Source: Branchiostoma floridae
Taxonomy: Eukaryota > Chordata > Leptocardii > Amphioxiformes > Branchiostomatidae
Direction of reading: 5' to 3'
Length of the DNA stretch: 64,000 nucleotides
Assembly: GCF_000003815.2 (NCBI RefSeq)
Contig: NC_049993.1
Coordinates: forward strand, 6,468,489 to 6,532,488
Part shown: piece by piece, positions 12,360-25,400 of the stretch
Position numbering within the stretch: the stretch's first letter is position 1
How the letters are laid out: the number at the start of each line of letters is the position of its first letter
Position numbers and translations under genes: made by a program
Notes under the pieces: model-generated
What the model saw: only the letters and a program-made list of their open reading frames with translations
Told to the model about the DNA's origin: nothing
The model's database searches: none

Positions 12360-13010
12360 TCTTGCCTTTTGTTCTAACATTTTGGAAATCTTTGTAACAA
12401 TCTAACTGTGATAAGTAACTGTTTAGAACTATTTATAACATCTATGTGACGTTCTTAATATTTCTATAGTATTCAAACATGTTAGAAACAATTCTAACAT
12501 CAAATACATTATTTCTGTTAGTTTCTAAACTGTTCCAACATAGATGCATCATTTGTGATCACATGTTCGAACATGGAAACAATATGATGAAACTGGGTCA
12601 GTGGGCTGGGAAGAGGGCACTTCACACATCCCTGTCAAGTGCAGGAAATTATGTCTGTCTGTCACCTTCTCACAAAAGACTCACCAGTGTATACTAAAGA
12701 AGATCTAAAAATACAAGAGCCAAACAAAGAACCAAGCTTAGCAGCTTTGTTTATGGGGTCAATAAAAGTTTTTATGGAGGGGAAAATGACACAAAATGTT
12801 GGAACATGTTGGAACAATAACAAAAACACATAGATGTTTGAAAATTGTTCTAAATGAAGAGATAATTATATCATTACTTTCCCAAATGTTCCAACAAATA
12901 TAAAAAGGTTCAAACATGTTTAAACTTCCATTTTGAAATGTTTGAACAATTTCGAACTTTAGTGACTGAAATGTTCTTCTACTCAAAATAGTTAAAACTT
13001 ATTACAAATA
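12360..13010. repeat. region dense in TGTTC-N-AACA-like words
   Basis: More than a dozen variants of TGTTCNAACA or its relatives (TTCTAACA, TGTTCGAACA, TGTTGGAAC, GTTCAAACATG, TGTTTGAAC) are spread over 650 bases with irregular spacing. No coding sequence or clear unit length is present. It could be a degenerate satellite or a cluster of protein-binding half-sites. The sequence alone does not decide. Confidence 0.4.
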
Positions 13011-13212
13011 TTATTTTAAAACCATCTCGTTGACTTGGAGTTGACTCTAGAAACATCTGGGATATGCAATCAAAACACGATATGCTCTACAGTATTCCTC
13101 ATGTCCACGTAAGTCAGGGCAATATACACTGATATGGAGAAGAAGGAGGGTATGGTATACAAGTTAAGATGATGGAATAGCTTGATACACTACCAAGAGT
13201 CCTTACAGTCAT

Positions 13213-13290
13213 AAAAACAAGAAGAAGAATTTTATTTTCGGACAATTGTACTAGGTACAATTTATGGCAACTTGTGCTTACATGACAAAT
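13213..13290 (-). mobile_element. 3' end fragment of a non-LTR retroelement
   Basis: On the - strand it reads TTGCCATAAATTGTACC, then CCGAAAATAAAATTC and a short (TTC)n tail. This parallels the fragment at 4941, so both probably come from one retroelement family. The upstream end is not defined. Confidence 0.4.
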
Positions 13291-14120
13291 GAATTCTATG
13301 TATATGTGTTGAAGAATTTTAAAGAACTAATATAATCTACGAATAACAGTAGGAATATCCAGTTAACATCACTCAAACTCATCACACGTAAAAGTGTAAT
13401 AGGATACTCACTGAAACGTTCATTGCAGATCTCATAGCAGCATTGTCCTCGCTTGAAAAAACGTAAAGATTCGAACATAGTGTCTAAAATCAGTCTTACA
13501 GTAACAAGTCGACCTTGACTGGTTACAATTCTACATCTTTCATAATCAATCATTCACCCTAACTGTTTTATACATTTTTATTAATATTTTTACATGTTTT
13601 GAAATACATCTATAAATCTATATAAATGGTGGTTTATGTTATACCGTTTGGTAATTGGAGGTTATGCAGATGGTATCTAGGGGAAGTCTATTATTTCTGA
13701 TTGTTATTATTTCATTTTTGTTACGTTATCTAAAGCAAAAGGCTTTTACCATCTTATACTAAACCTAAGTGATGTATGGTGTGATGTATGGTGTATTGAC
13801 TATTGGAAATTGTGGCTAAATGTTTAAAACCATTGCCTTTATTGGTCGGTGAACATGGTGCTTTGATTTGAGTTGCATTTTAAGGTAATAAAAATGAAAT
13901 TTCCACAAGTGCGATACTGTCCGACTGTGTTATTTGTCAACATACATAATGTTATGCACATATTGTCAACTCTCTTAATTCCGCCTGGTGCCATTATACC
14001 AACAGAGCAAGAAAGCATTAGAGAGGTCTTCTCAGGACTGCATTGGGCACCTAGATATCTGACGTGTATATAATATACCTCAGGACTACTGATACTGTAC
14101 ATCTCTTTAAAAACAATATA

Positions 14121-14430
14121 AGGTGGGGTCACACATGCGGATATATTCAAGTCCGTTTGAGGTGCGTATGAAAATAATTAGTCTCTACCAGGCTCCACAG
14201 GTCACGGGGAAAATAGTACAAATTGGACAAATATAGATACATAACATGCCAGATGAGTTAGCTGACCGAGAAGTATGGCTAGCGACCCAGCTAACTCTTC
14301 TGACTCGTTACCTGTTTACGTTTGTCCAATTTCTATTATTTTTCCAACGACCTGTGGAGCCTGGTGGAGGTAAATACGCCCATGCGCGCCTGATACGGAC
14401 TTAAATATATACGCACGTGTGACCCCACCT
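14121..14430. mobile_element. nested foldback element (two pairs of inverted repeats)
   Basis: The outer arms are AGGTGGGGTCACACATGCG and its near-complement ending GTGTGACCCCACCT. Inside, a second pair begins CTCTACCAGGCTCCACAGGTC at about 14183 and closes with CTGTGGAGCCTGGTGGAG at about 14370. The inner ends recur at 55783-55976 as a separate element, so the structure looks like one MITE inserted into another. Confidence 0.65.
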
Positions 14431-14724
14431 TTAGATTCATGTACAATTTCTCATGTGGTGTTATTATGCCAATCGGTGGAATTATCAATGTTGGTGTTAG
14501 GCATCATATTTCTAGACATAATTGAAGGGATATTTGAATAGTCGACAGACAGGATAAATGTCGGGAAAGACTGGGCTGGCATACTGGCAGTCAAGGCTGG
14601 CCATATAGGAGAGAATGCTGAAATACACAGAAACAGAGCTTATAAAAGTGCTGACCTGCATTTCTGCTTCACAAGATGTAACGTCACACGTCACCACCAT
14701 GATGTAGAAAGCTGGCACCTAAAG

Positions 14725-14833
14725 CCCCGGTCACAAGAATCGTACGACGTCTTTGCGATGGCATATTCCGCATATCGCACGATGATCGCAGTGAATCGCA
14801 GTCAATCGTACGATTCTTAGCTTGTGACCGGGG
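14725..14833. mobile_element. short MITE with CCCCGGTCACAAG ends
   Basis: CCCCGGTCACAAGAATCGTA at the left is matched by TACGATTCTTAGCTTGTG plus ACCGGGG at the right, about 109 bases in all. The core repeats TCGCA words. No clear target duplication was seen. Confidence 0.65.
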
Positions 14834-16745
14834 TCTAACACGCCATAAGAGACACACACCACCTCTATAATCACCGTTTAACGTTCTAAGTACGTCCCAT
14901 GCATCGGTTTAAACCCAGTTGGATAAACACAATTGAAAATTGGCAGATTTGTAGCACGTGTGTCGCGCTATGATGCCATGCTGTGATGATGGTGGCTATA
15001 TTCAAGTATTAACGCCTAATGCCAAATGCCTAATGCCTGGTAAAGTAGCTTATATCGCCTTCTGATTGGTCGCCAACAGTGTACTGAAAATCCAGTCCAC
15101 GGTAGAAAACTTTGCACTGTTACAGTGGGAAAAAATGTACTATTGACAGGATGATCTTGTCAACAGTGCAATTTTTTTCACTGCTGACAGGATCATAGAT
15201 CCTATCAACAGCTTCTGGCTTTTAGGAATCTAACGTTAAAGGTAAAGTTGAAAGCGCCACGCAGCGGGGGATATACGCAGTGCAGGCAGGCAAACCTGTC
15301 CAAACATGTAGGAGACGGGCAGGAGACATCGCTCTTATGACAAATACAGATTCGCTAATTCGCTAACAAAAGGAAATAAAATCAAATAAACCGAAATAAA
15401 ATGTATGTTTCCCTCAGTCGGCGCCCCACGTATAACTGCACACGGATCGACAGGTTTGAATGGCAGGTGTGAAAAGCTGTTAGCTGGCATGGGGTCAAAT
15501 CTATCCCCACAAGTTTTGATCACCAGCAATCACGAGATCCGAAAAGCAAACAGTTGGTTGCGATGAGTAAGGACATTGATCTTGATCTTTGCCTTCTCAA
15601 CACCTACCCACATACCAAATGCCATTACAATCCATACAGAGATTCTAAAGTGAAGTTAGACTGACCTCAAATATTCGGAGAAACAAACACACACAAATAC
15701 ACCAAAAATAAATCAATACCTCCATGAAAAATATCATCACTCTCCACAAATACGACCCCTTAGTTACCATTTACTAGTGAATAGGTGTCAACGAAAGCAA
15801 AAGAGTTGCTGCTGTGCAGAACAATTAACGGACCGTCATATGATGAAGAGCTGTCTGGAAACGGTGCTCTCACAAAGGAACAAAATTGGTTGTCTCTGCA
15901 GTAGCTTCTTTTAGTCCGACCCACTTTTAGCACTCTATTCAAAATTAAGTCCTCTCTGCTCTATTTACCATTCGTTAAGCTGGGATAAACTGATATCAGA
16001 CTCTTCATTAAGTCCTATGAGAGTGGTGTTCGCCTTTAAGACCCTTTGTGTTTCGATCAAAGTTAAGGAAAGTTCAAAATGTTACATTACAACATCATCA
16101 TTTTAAACTGTGCAACCTAAACTTGAATGTACAGATGCACGTTCATTCTACAGGTAATTCGTTTTTTTTTTTCTAAGTTGATTGTGCAAACCCAGCAGAA
16201 GGATTTCGGGTCATTTTCTTGTAATTGTCTTTAAGTACTTGTCATACAGTCATTAAGAACACTTTTCTTTCTCCCCGCACAGTTTGAATTATTCTTCGTT
16301 TCTGTTCCAAGCAACACTCTCTTGAGTAAGTAGATACAGAGCATATTATTAGGTATTCCCTAAGTAAGTTTTTTCGTAAGTTTGGAGCAGTCTAACAATC
16401 CTCGTACTTGAATGATGACTTTTGGAGCGTTTCCAAATGTTTAGATAAGGTTCGAATGTAGGTCATTCTCCGCTCTGTTGAATGTGGTTCAATTATACCT
16501 AATTTCAATTCTCTGGAAAATTGTGCTTTCTCTACAGAGATAGAGATCTTCAGACTGTAGGGGATGGTCAAACCAAATTTTGTGATTAGATGCTTCAATT
16601 TCGCTGTGATTTAAAACAGCTTCAGTAACAGTTCTCAGAACGTTTTAGAACCGCTTGTCTGAAGGTAGCATTAGCAGTTTCGGTCTTCACAGACAGTTTG
16701 TATCTTTGGGCTCGTCTTCACCAGCCCGTCGGGAACTCAGCAGTG
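14834..16745. other. intergenic DNA upstream of SLC45 copy B
   Basis: No gene was recognised. The last 120 bases before the copy B start codon should contain its 5' UTR and promoter. No convincing TATA box was seen there. Confidence 0.45.
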
Positions 16746-19700
16746 ATGGAGACCGAAGAGCAGTCGCCGCTGCTGCGGAGAGACTCCGCCGCGTCCTCCG
16801 CCTCCGTGCCCGCCGTGCCGCGGCGCCCTTGGAGACAGCTGCTGATGAACGGCTCGATCCTGCTCGGGCGGGAGTTCTGCTACGCTCTGGAGGCCGCCCT
16901 CGTGCTGCCCGTGCTCATGACTATCGGCATGCCCAGGGAGTTGTACAGGTGTGTAGAGGACACCAACACAGAAATATTTACTATCAAACGTCTTCAAAAC
17001 ATTTAGCAATGGAAAACAGAGAGCAATTGATCTACAGTACCATATGTGCGAATGTCCAGCAAAGTCGAAAAGGGTAGTGAGGCTGGGAAAAATTTGGTGT
17101 TTCTGGTTACTCGACCGACGTCCAAGGAAAGTCCCGACTCTAAAGCATTTTTTTGTGTCGACCACTGGCAAGACATAAAATTTTCGATTTGAGTGATGAA
17201 ATTCCTGTACTTTGTTTCGTTTATAAATACATTTGCTTGTTCAGTGTATCAGTATTATAAGTACAATACGATGTTGAAAATACTAGTGTCCTGATGTATT
17301 TCATGTTTACATGTTTTGTTTAACTGTATTTGTTGGATCACTTCGGTAGAGATCTAAGAGAAGAGAATAAAAGTAAAAAGAAAATCCGAACGTAAACCAG
17401 ATGCACAGTTTTTACTAGGCCTAAGAGATAAAATGAAAGATTGGGAGAAACGTTCTCCTCTTTATCTTTTAAACTTTCTGTTAGATTATCTGATAATGTT
17501 GACAGTGTAAATGTTCTTAGTTAATGGGAAATATTCTGTTTTCTTTTTGCAGCATCGTGTGGCTGATTCCGCCAGTCTTCGGGTTCATCTTCGTCCCCCT
17601 GATCGGCTCCGTGAGCGACCACTGCCGCTGCCGCTGGGGCCGCCGCCGCCCCTTCATCCTGGCGTTCGGGATCGCCATAGTCCTGGGCTGCGCACTGTTC
17701 CTGAATGGCGACGCTATTGCAAACCGTAAGTCTAGATCGCTGTATATCATAGGTCATCAGTTACCAGATACTTGAGTGCGAGCCATGTATACGTAGTTAG
17801 TCAAGTTAGCCAAACTTGCCGTTCATAATTTGATCTACTTGCCCTTCAACAAATCTTCGTATACAAAATTAACATGAACGACAATGTAGCGCATGCTAGG
17901 GTCCAAAAATCAACAGATATCCCAAGTATACCTTCCGCACACTCTTGCGAAAAAGTTTTGCAAACTCTCGCGAGACGGCATTGCATACTCTCGCGAGACT
18001 ATATCGTAAACTCTCGCGAGGCGGTATTGCAAACTCTCGCGAGACCTGAATGCGTTATAATGTAAAGAGCTATCAAAAATAAGCTAGTACACATTGGGAT
18101 GAATAAGCACTATGATGATCTGACTTGTAAAATTGTTGATTGTCTCATTGTGTACTCTACATCGGTAAATGAAAGGTGAAGCCCCTTAGACATAAACAAA
18201 GCCAGTCTGGTTATGCAAATAGAGACACAAGAGCCTCACCCTTACCATATTACCCACAATTACTGTCGCATGCGTACTTGTAAGTGTAACGAGCTTGTTT
18301 GGCGGACCAACTTCAATAATAAAACTATGCACCTCAAAGCAGATAGTTATATTTTCACCCTGTTGTCGCTTTGTGCGCTGCAAACACTGACATTCTTCTT
18401 ACTGGAAATCTTTCCTGGAAGTTCTTGCTGGAAACCACAGCCGCAGCCGTAAGAGAGCAGACCGAGAATACGTGCACACCGCAAAGTTGGCCGTCAGCAT
18501 GTTCGGCGCCATTTTGTTCGACTTCGCTGCAGACTCCATTGAGAGTCCGATCAAGGCTTACCTGTTGGATAACTGTGTAGAGGAGGACCGGAGGAGGGGT
18601 CTGGATATACAGGGGGTCATGTCAGGTACGTGAACTTGCAGAGGTATGTACTCAGATATACGGTATTAACTATGTAGCGATGTGATGAGCTTTCAGCCTT
18701 GTTGCGAAACGACTTGTACCTGTCTGGTGGCGAAATTATGTTGGCGAAATGACATTGTGGCGAAACGACACGTTATCCCTCAGATAACCGATTTACGAGG
18801 GGAGTTTATGGGCGCCAGTTTATGAAAAGATGAAACCATTGTCATTGCCTCACGTAAAATATTTAGATGGATCGACAAGCTTAACTTCATTTTCATATCC
18901 TTCAGGTTTGGGCGGCTTTCTTGGCTACGTGACTGGTGCAATCGACTGGACCAGGCTGGGTTTCCTGCCAGGGTCGGAAAATCACGCGATCTTTGTTATT
19001 CTGTGCGGCGTTTTCTGCGCTTGCCTTCTCCTGAACTTCTTCAGCATACAGGAGATACCGCTGGAGGATCTGGGTGCCCACCCCGAAGAAATCCCAAAAG
19101 ATACAGAAAGGAAGTTGAGGAAAGATCCGTTAACCGTCATCGCAGTAGACCCTAAATACGGCGTCATGTTCATGAGCGACGATCCAGCTGTTATATCGTG
19201 CGAAAAAGGTCTCCAGAAAGTGTTGGTCTCGTCATTGTACGGCGGCGGTGGCCGTTCCGATGAAGACTGTGGTAGCGCCTCGCAAGGGACCGTTGTCAGC
19301 GTCGCGGCAGGCGATCCGGACTCGTCAGGTACAGAGTTAGCGCAGCGGCTCTCCATCGCCGCCTACCTCAGATCAATCCTCCGGATGCCCAAGGAACTGG
19401 CCTGCTTGTGCGTGTCCAACTTCCTCGGCTGGGCAGCCTTCCTGTGCGTCATGTTGTTCTTCACCGACTTCATGGGGCGGGGTGTGTACAGAGGGAACCC
19501 GAGCGCAGCACTGGACAGTCCCGACAGGATCCTGTACGAACAAGGCGTGATGATCGGCTGCTGGGGACTGACCATCAACGCCGCGTCATGTGCTCTCTAC
19601 TCAAGTAAGTACCAGTCTATGTAATCTCCTAGCAGATCTTACGATGGCATAAGATAGTATCATAAGCTGGGGAAGGAGTTTCGCCGGCAAATGAGTTCAT

Positions 19701-20999
19701 TGGCCACCGGGACGGATGAGCTCAACACTATGCGCATGCTAGACACTTCGCGGTGGCCAATGAACTCCTTTGCCGGATAAACTCCTTCCCTAGCTTAGAG
19801 ATTACAGTCTATGATCTTCAGTCTTCTGTGTTGTTGTGCCAGTAGACTTGAACACAGCAGCTCATAGATGTAACAAACACGTCTTTATTTGTCGTTTTTG
19901 TTACTATTACAGTGTCTTTAGAGCGAATCCTCGGCCACGTGTCGTACAGGACCATGTACATCTTCGGCTACTTGGCCTTCGCCGCAGGGATCGGCAGTAT
20001 GGCCATCATCGCGCAGCTGACGGAGGCGCGCTGGGAGATCATCTTCCTGTGTCCGGTCATGGGCATCATGTACGGTACCCTCAACAACATCCCCTACAAA
20101 CTCATCTCTCGGTACCACACGAGTGAAACGGTACGTACTTACTTGCTTACTTGCTTAAGTCGAGTCCTTCCGGTCTCGAGTCGTGATGGCCATGTGTCTC
20201 TGTTTATCATTGCTTGATGTAGGCTGTCAACTTCAATGTCAGTGTCTTTCCTGAGCATTTCTATGTACTAGTATGTCGTTGTATGCAAGGTACGTACTGG
20301 TGTCCTTTATTTGCTCCCAGGCTGTGTCATCATTGTCACGTGCACCGAGAAACATATCATGTTGTACCATTTTAAGCTGTCATGTTCTAGCGCTAGCGAT
20401 TCTAAACAAAGACGACATCGAATAAGCCATCTTTCATGTTTGGAGGTACCGATTCGATAGGGGGAGCTCCGACGGTATTTGCTAAAAAAAATGTTTCTAA
20501 GTGCAACGCCCTGAAACGAACACGAGCAACAGAAAGCTTAACAAGAACGCCATAAGCGAACTTTTTTTCCTTTCTGATACATTGTACATACAATAGACTG
20601 CCTAGTCACCGTTCAAATACATTACGCTTACAGATAGGGCAGTAGTTACACCGATTGGAAGGAATGTGCATACCTTTGATTTGACAGAGCTAGAAACTAA
20701 AAGTACCCCCCTCCCCTCCAACTTACCCACAGTACATTCGGTGCGGTGTGGACGGGTTGGAGCGCCGCGGCATGGGGATCGACTGCGCGCTGGTGTCCTC
20801 GCAAAACCAGCTGTCTCAGATCGTCATCGGCGCCAGTCTGGGCTCCATCGTGGCCGCCGTGGGCAGCGTGGTCTCCGTGACGGTGTGCTCCAGCGTGCTG
20901 GCCTTCACCGCCTGCATCGCCGCCGCCTTACTGGTGCACTACGACGTGGACAGGCGCGAGGACGCACCAAACTACAGCACTGCACTGTGGAGTATGTGA
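16746..20999 (+). CDS. SLC45-family solute carrier, copy B (complete)
   Basis: Complete MFS transporter of the SLC45 type, predicted to move sugars with protons across a membrane. Coding exons: 16746-16948, 17553-17725, 18422-18625, 18906-19604, 19913-20130 and 20733-20999. Their 1764 nt give 587 aa plus stop, with every junction in phase. The ATG was chosen because [12 protein letters not shown] gives the acidic cytosolic N-terminus usual for the family, just before the first membrane helix. Landmarks: [17 protein letters not shown] (exon 1), SIVWLIPPV and RWGRRRPF (exon 2), [10 protein letters not shown] (exon 3), [10 protein letters not shown], a variable cytosolic loop and [14 protein letters not shown] (exon 4), [12 protein letters not shown] (exon 5) and [18 protein letters not shown] (exon 6). 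These match SLC45A2/A1/A4 segments I recall. Exon 3's acceptor (18421) is the only in-phase choice I found and is less certain than the rest. It is a tandem paralogue of copy A. Confidence 0.92.
17935..18046. repeat. 23-bp minisatellite of TCTCGCGAGA boxes
   Basis: The box CTCTCGCGAG occurs at 17965, 17988, 18011 and 18034, with a decayed copy (CTCTTGCGA) at 17942. All are exactly 23 bases apart, in intron 2 of SLC45 copy B. TCTCGCGAGA is a known palindromic regulatory motif bound by Kaiso/ZBTB33-type factors in vertebrates. Whether it is functional here is unknown. Confidence 0.8.
19622..19804. mobile_element. MITE, ATCTCCAAGCAG family
   Basis: The ends are TAATCTCCTAGCAGATC and AGAGATTA, with long inner arms (AATGAGTTCATTGGCCACCG answered by CGGTGGCCAATGAACTC). 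CAGTCTATG flanks both sides exactly, a 9-bp target duplication. It lies in intron 4 of SLC45 copy B. The right end is more diverged than the left. Confidence 0.8.
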
Positions 21000-22428
21000 A
21001 ATATTCAAGGAAGCCTTTTCACAGAGATAAGAACGCATGAGCGGTGACAGGAATTCTAGGTAATATGTCAAAGGTAAAGGCATCGAAAAAGACAACAAAA
21101 CCCGTCTTGACATTATTATGCAAATCAAAACAATGGTCGAGACAAGTATTTTTTTTTTTTCAAGGCCTTAAACTTTGACATATTACTTACAATTCCTGTC
21201 GCCGCACATGCGTTCTGATCTCTGGGAGAGGACTTATTGCCGAACTTGCAATTGTGTGTTCCCACGATAATGTGGTGTCTTCAACTTGTTTTAAGGTATC
21301 TCGGTTGGCTAAATTGGCATTTTGACCTTCCACTGTTTTCTTATTAATGAATTAAGAAAGAATGGAGCCATAACGAATGTTGATAGATGGGCATTAAAGA
21401 ATTCTAAATCTGATTTTTTGGGGGCCAAATTGATGACGTCATCATTTTTATTACCTCTGATATTATTTTTTTCTATGACAAAATACAGTACTTTGGTACA
21501 TACCACTGTAATGAAACTTCGTTTTTCGTTGCATAATGATGGAAGCTACAAACGTAGTGTTGCGCAAACTGATATCTACTAACGATCTGTAGTTATTAAG
21601 AAATAAATTATTTTAATTAGATGAAAACAAACATTTTCTAATTACTGCAGATCATTAGTAGATATCAGTTTGCGCAACACTACTCTTGCTATTTCTGAAT
21701 CCGATTTCTTAAACCTCTTGACTCTGACTGTTTAGAAAGCCGGTAACTTTCATGTTTATCTACGTGTTCGTTTGTGTATGATGTAACACTAAAAAAGAAA
21801 CACGGAAATATATTGAATTTCTTATTCCTGTAAAAACATGATTGTATAATTGCACTTTGGTAACAAAAGAGGTATTGTAAAATTGTCAAGAAAGTTTAGG
21901 CGAAATCAATTTATATGTATACTTCTTTACTCTTAGCGATTTTTAAAATATGCCTCAATAACAAAATAAGTATTTCTAATACTTATAGACAGTACTCAGC
22001 CTAATCATTTTGTAAACAGTCATTTTACAATCATCTGTTGTCTCCTTGTCGTCATGGATACCATCATCGGAAAAATAAACCATCAATACAATATTTCTTC
22101 TTCCGTGCAAAGTTAATTATTATGAATTTCTATAACCATGTTTTACCTCCACATTCATCTTTACCTATCCCAAGTACCTAACATCAAACATACATTCCTT
22201 TTTAGGCATTTCAATATAATATTCTTCATTGGCTTATGAAGCCATAAAGGCTAAGGTCCTTTTATAATAACGTTAGTATACGTTTTCTGGAATGCACAGT
22301 GAAATATTACAATCGCAAGCACTTTGGTGAACCATTCTTACATTCATACGTTCTCATTACTTAATGGACAGGGATTGGTGATGCTAAAATCACTATGCGA
22401 TCAGAGGGAGTTGGGTATAAAGAAGTGT
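21000..22428. other. convergent intergenic region (SLC45 copy B / elongase)
   Basis: Lies between the stop codons of two converging genes and should contain both 3' UTRs. AATAAA at 21602-21607 could serve SLC45 copy B, though it falls inside a foldback. No further coding exon was recognised. Confidence 0.5.
21555..21682. mobile_element. foldback element with TAGTGTTGCGCAAACTG arms
   Basis: The arms TAGTGTTGCGCAAACTGATA and TATCAGTTTGCGCAACACTA continue into CTACTAACGATCTG and its near-complement. A roughly 40-base AT-rich loop separates them. It is non-coding and looks like a MITE. No target duplication was seen. Confidence 0.7.
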
Positions 22429-25400
22429 CTATTCCTTCTTGTCGCGGACCGGTTTGGAGAGGTATGACTTCATGAAGAAGTTGAGGAAGAGCACGGCGAA
22501 GCTGCCGTACACCACGAACATCATGTAGAAACTCTCGTCACTCCAGTCACAGTCACGCCCGGATTTCACCACGCCGTACACATAGAAGATCACAGCAAGG
22601 CCTACAGAAACACAGGGTAGCGTGATGGTAATAAGTCATTTCACAGAGATCAGGACGCAAGTTCTTCATCGACATAGTAAATCAGGAAGGCAGTGTGTAC
22701 AGCCTTCAACAAGTAAAGTTTTTGTAGTCTCCAAGCAGACCCTACGGTGCCTAAGAGATAGTATCAAAGCTGGCAAGGGACTAAGTATATAGTTTGACTC
22801 CCTTTGGCCGGCTATACTAAGTCCCTTGTCAGCTTTGATACTATCTCTTTAGGCACCGTAGGGTCTGCTTGGAGACTAAAGTTTTTGCAGCTTTGCTAGC
22901 GTTGTGGTCAAAATGTTATTCTATAATAATTGTTCAAAACAATGATAACACCAACACACCTGTGATCATCTGAAGCACCTGCAAGGTTGTTATCACCATG
23001 GCGACCGACTTGGGAACACGGACACGAGAAGCCCGTAAGGTGTAGTACGGGTACATCAGCGCATGCACCGAGAAGTTCATGCACATGAAAAACCTGCGGG
23101 AAGCAGAAAGAAAGCACGGTAAATATGTAAAGCAAAACGGGTATCTCTAGATATCTGGGCTAGGCCGAATTGTGCCAGGAAATTGCACCGGATCTCTGCT
23201 AAAATATCTTTGTTTCCCACTTGATGAGCGACGCATATGCGTATGAAGCCCAGATAACGATAGGTTATTGAAGGTCGCAATGTTGCCACTGAATAAAAAC
23301 CAGTATTCAATGATCAACAAGATCTTCAAATTGTACTGATTTTCGCCATTTTTTAAATGTGATATTTGACTTTCGGCCTATTTGATGATTTGGTTGCTGC
23401 AGTTCTCTCATCATACTCAGCCAATGCGTAGGTAACAGGTATAAACGTACATGACAGACATGAATCAACTAAATGTCTAGCTAGATGAATTCACCACCAG
23501 ACAAAACTTGAAAAGTAGATTCCTTTTCACATAGATGCAAGTCATTAAAATCCATGAATGAGTCTTTCGCTTATGGCACTACTTCTTCCAAGCCAACGAA
23601 TCACCGGCCTCACCCTTCCCAACTAATCTCCAAGCAGATCCTACGATGGAATGGGATATACTGTATATAGCATAATAAGCTGGCCGAAGGAGGGATACTC
23701 AGTATTGTTAAGACAGGTTTTGCCCACCTTGGCTAATTAACTGACCCGGAAACTTTCTGGTGTAATAAATGTTTACCTGGTGGTAATATTATAAAATCTT
23801 CAATTACTGGCCATGTATCATGTCCATAAGATTTAGTCTGACTTCATTGGTTTCACATAAATATCATTGATATTAAATTATATGAATAATAAGCACTGCT
23901 GCATTTTATCGCTTTTAGGCTCTTGGTGCATCACTCAGGTATATCTAATTGAAGTAAATTTGGTATGTATGTATTCATCAATAAGTACTCTATAACAATC
24001 AGGGGGGTACATGCTTGCTGATCAAATAATAACAAGGATATTCTTTAATATGTTAAAAATATTGACAAAAATGGCATATTGGCAATATTCATGAAGGTCT
24101 TGTTAAGTCCTAGTGACTTTACAATGTACATTCCCACTTGGATGTTGTAGCACCACATGTCTACTTTCTAAAAACGTCTTTTATGACCGCAAAATATATT
24201 GCATATGGTTGCACCTTCTGAAATAGAAAAAAATTACAAATATTCAAGTTTTGGCTCCTCCATGGGTGAAATTTGATATCTTTGTTTGGACAAGTGGACA
24301 ATAAGGGCAATTAACCTGTTTACTTAGGGCACTGATAGCAGGGTAGCTGGGCACCTGAGGAAAACAATAGCCAGGTGTTCACACCTTTGCTTGAAAGTGG
24401 CATAGGTGGCAGACAGCTTGGCTTGGGTTATATCAACAAAACACAAACATGGCTGTAATTTAGTGTAAACAAGGAATATGTTACAAGAATTGTTATGAAG
24501 TATGGATTTCAAAATACAATATGTACACAGAAGACATAACTGTCTATCAAAGATATGTTTGCAATCAGAAACAAAATTCTCCTTGAAACAAATGGAAGAT
24601 GCTCATGTACACTGAAGTTACTTGAATCAAACTGTTAAAAGCTCCTTGCTTGAATGTGTGTTTACAATTACATGTGTATTTTTGTCACTTCAATACTGTA
24701 CACAAGACTTATTGGCAGACAACCACTCAACATGTCTCCCAGATTCCTTTGAGTTTGATTGCAAGTCGCAATCATATTTAAATTCAAAATATGCCAACAA
24801 GTGGCATAAAAGACAGTGTCGCTAGAGAAGAGACCTATTTTCTCCGGATATGCGTGTCGTGCACTTGTGCTCAGAGTCTCTTCAAAAGCAACTGAGGACC
24901 TGTCTGGCGACAGCCTAAGCATGTATTAAAGGAGCAGCAAAATGTGTAACTTAGAGTGGTGCGATACTCTTTTTAACAAGTTAATTACACTCCCAGACTG
25001 AAACTACCCAGTTTATTGCCTGTTGTTCCTTGACACACGAGGATTAGACGTGCTTACACTGAGACTTTGATTACAATACAATCCGTTTAATAATCTCTTT
25101 ATCTCTATCAAAAGAGTGTTTTCTCAACTATAACGTCCTTGCTCTTGTGAACTTTGCTAAAAAAATGTGTGTGTGGTAGGTGACGTAACCGTAGTATATC
25201 AAAAGAGACTATTGGTACAACAGTTTTCATCAGCGTTGTTTTCTATCAAATACCTTGTTTTGGAATAAAAATCGATTATCAAAACAAACAAAGCCGGCAT
25301 CAGATCCAGGAAAGAACATGGGGAATTATCAAACTATTGGTCAGCTTAATTGGTCAGATTACACCCTAGTTGAATTTGGTTATCTTTATAAGATTCTGTC

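Noticed and set aside
17938-18046. CRISPR-like spacing of short palindromes
   Set aside because: The unit is 23 bases with near-identical spacers in a eukaryotic intron. It is a minisatellite, and no CRISPR system is expected.
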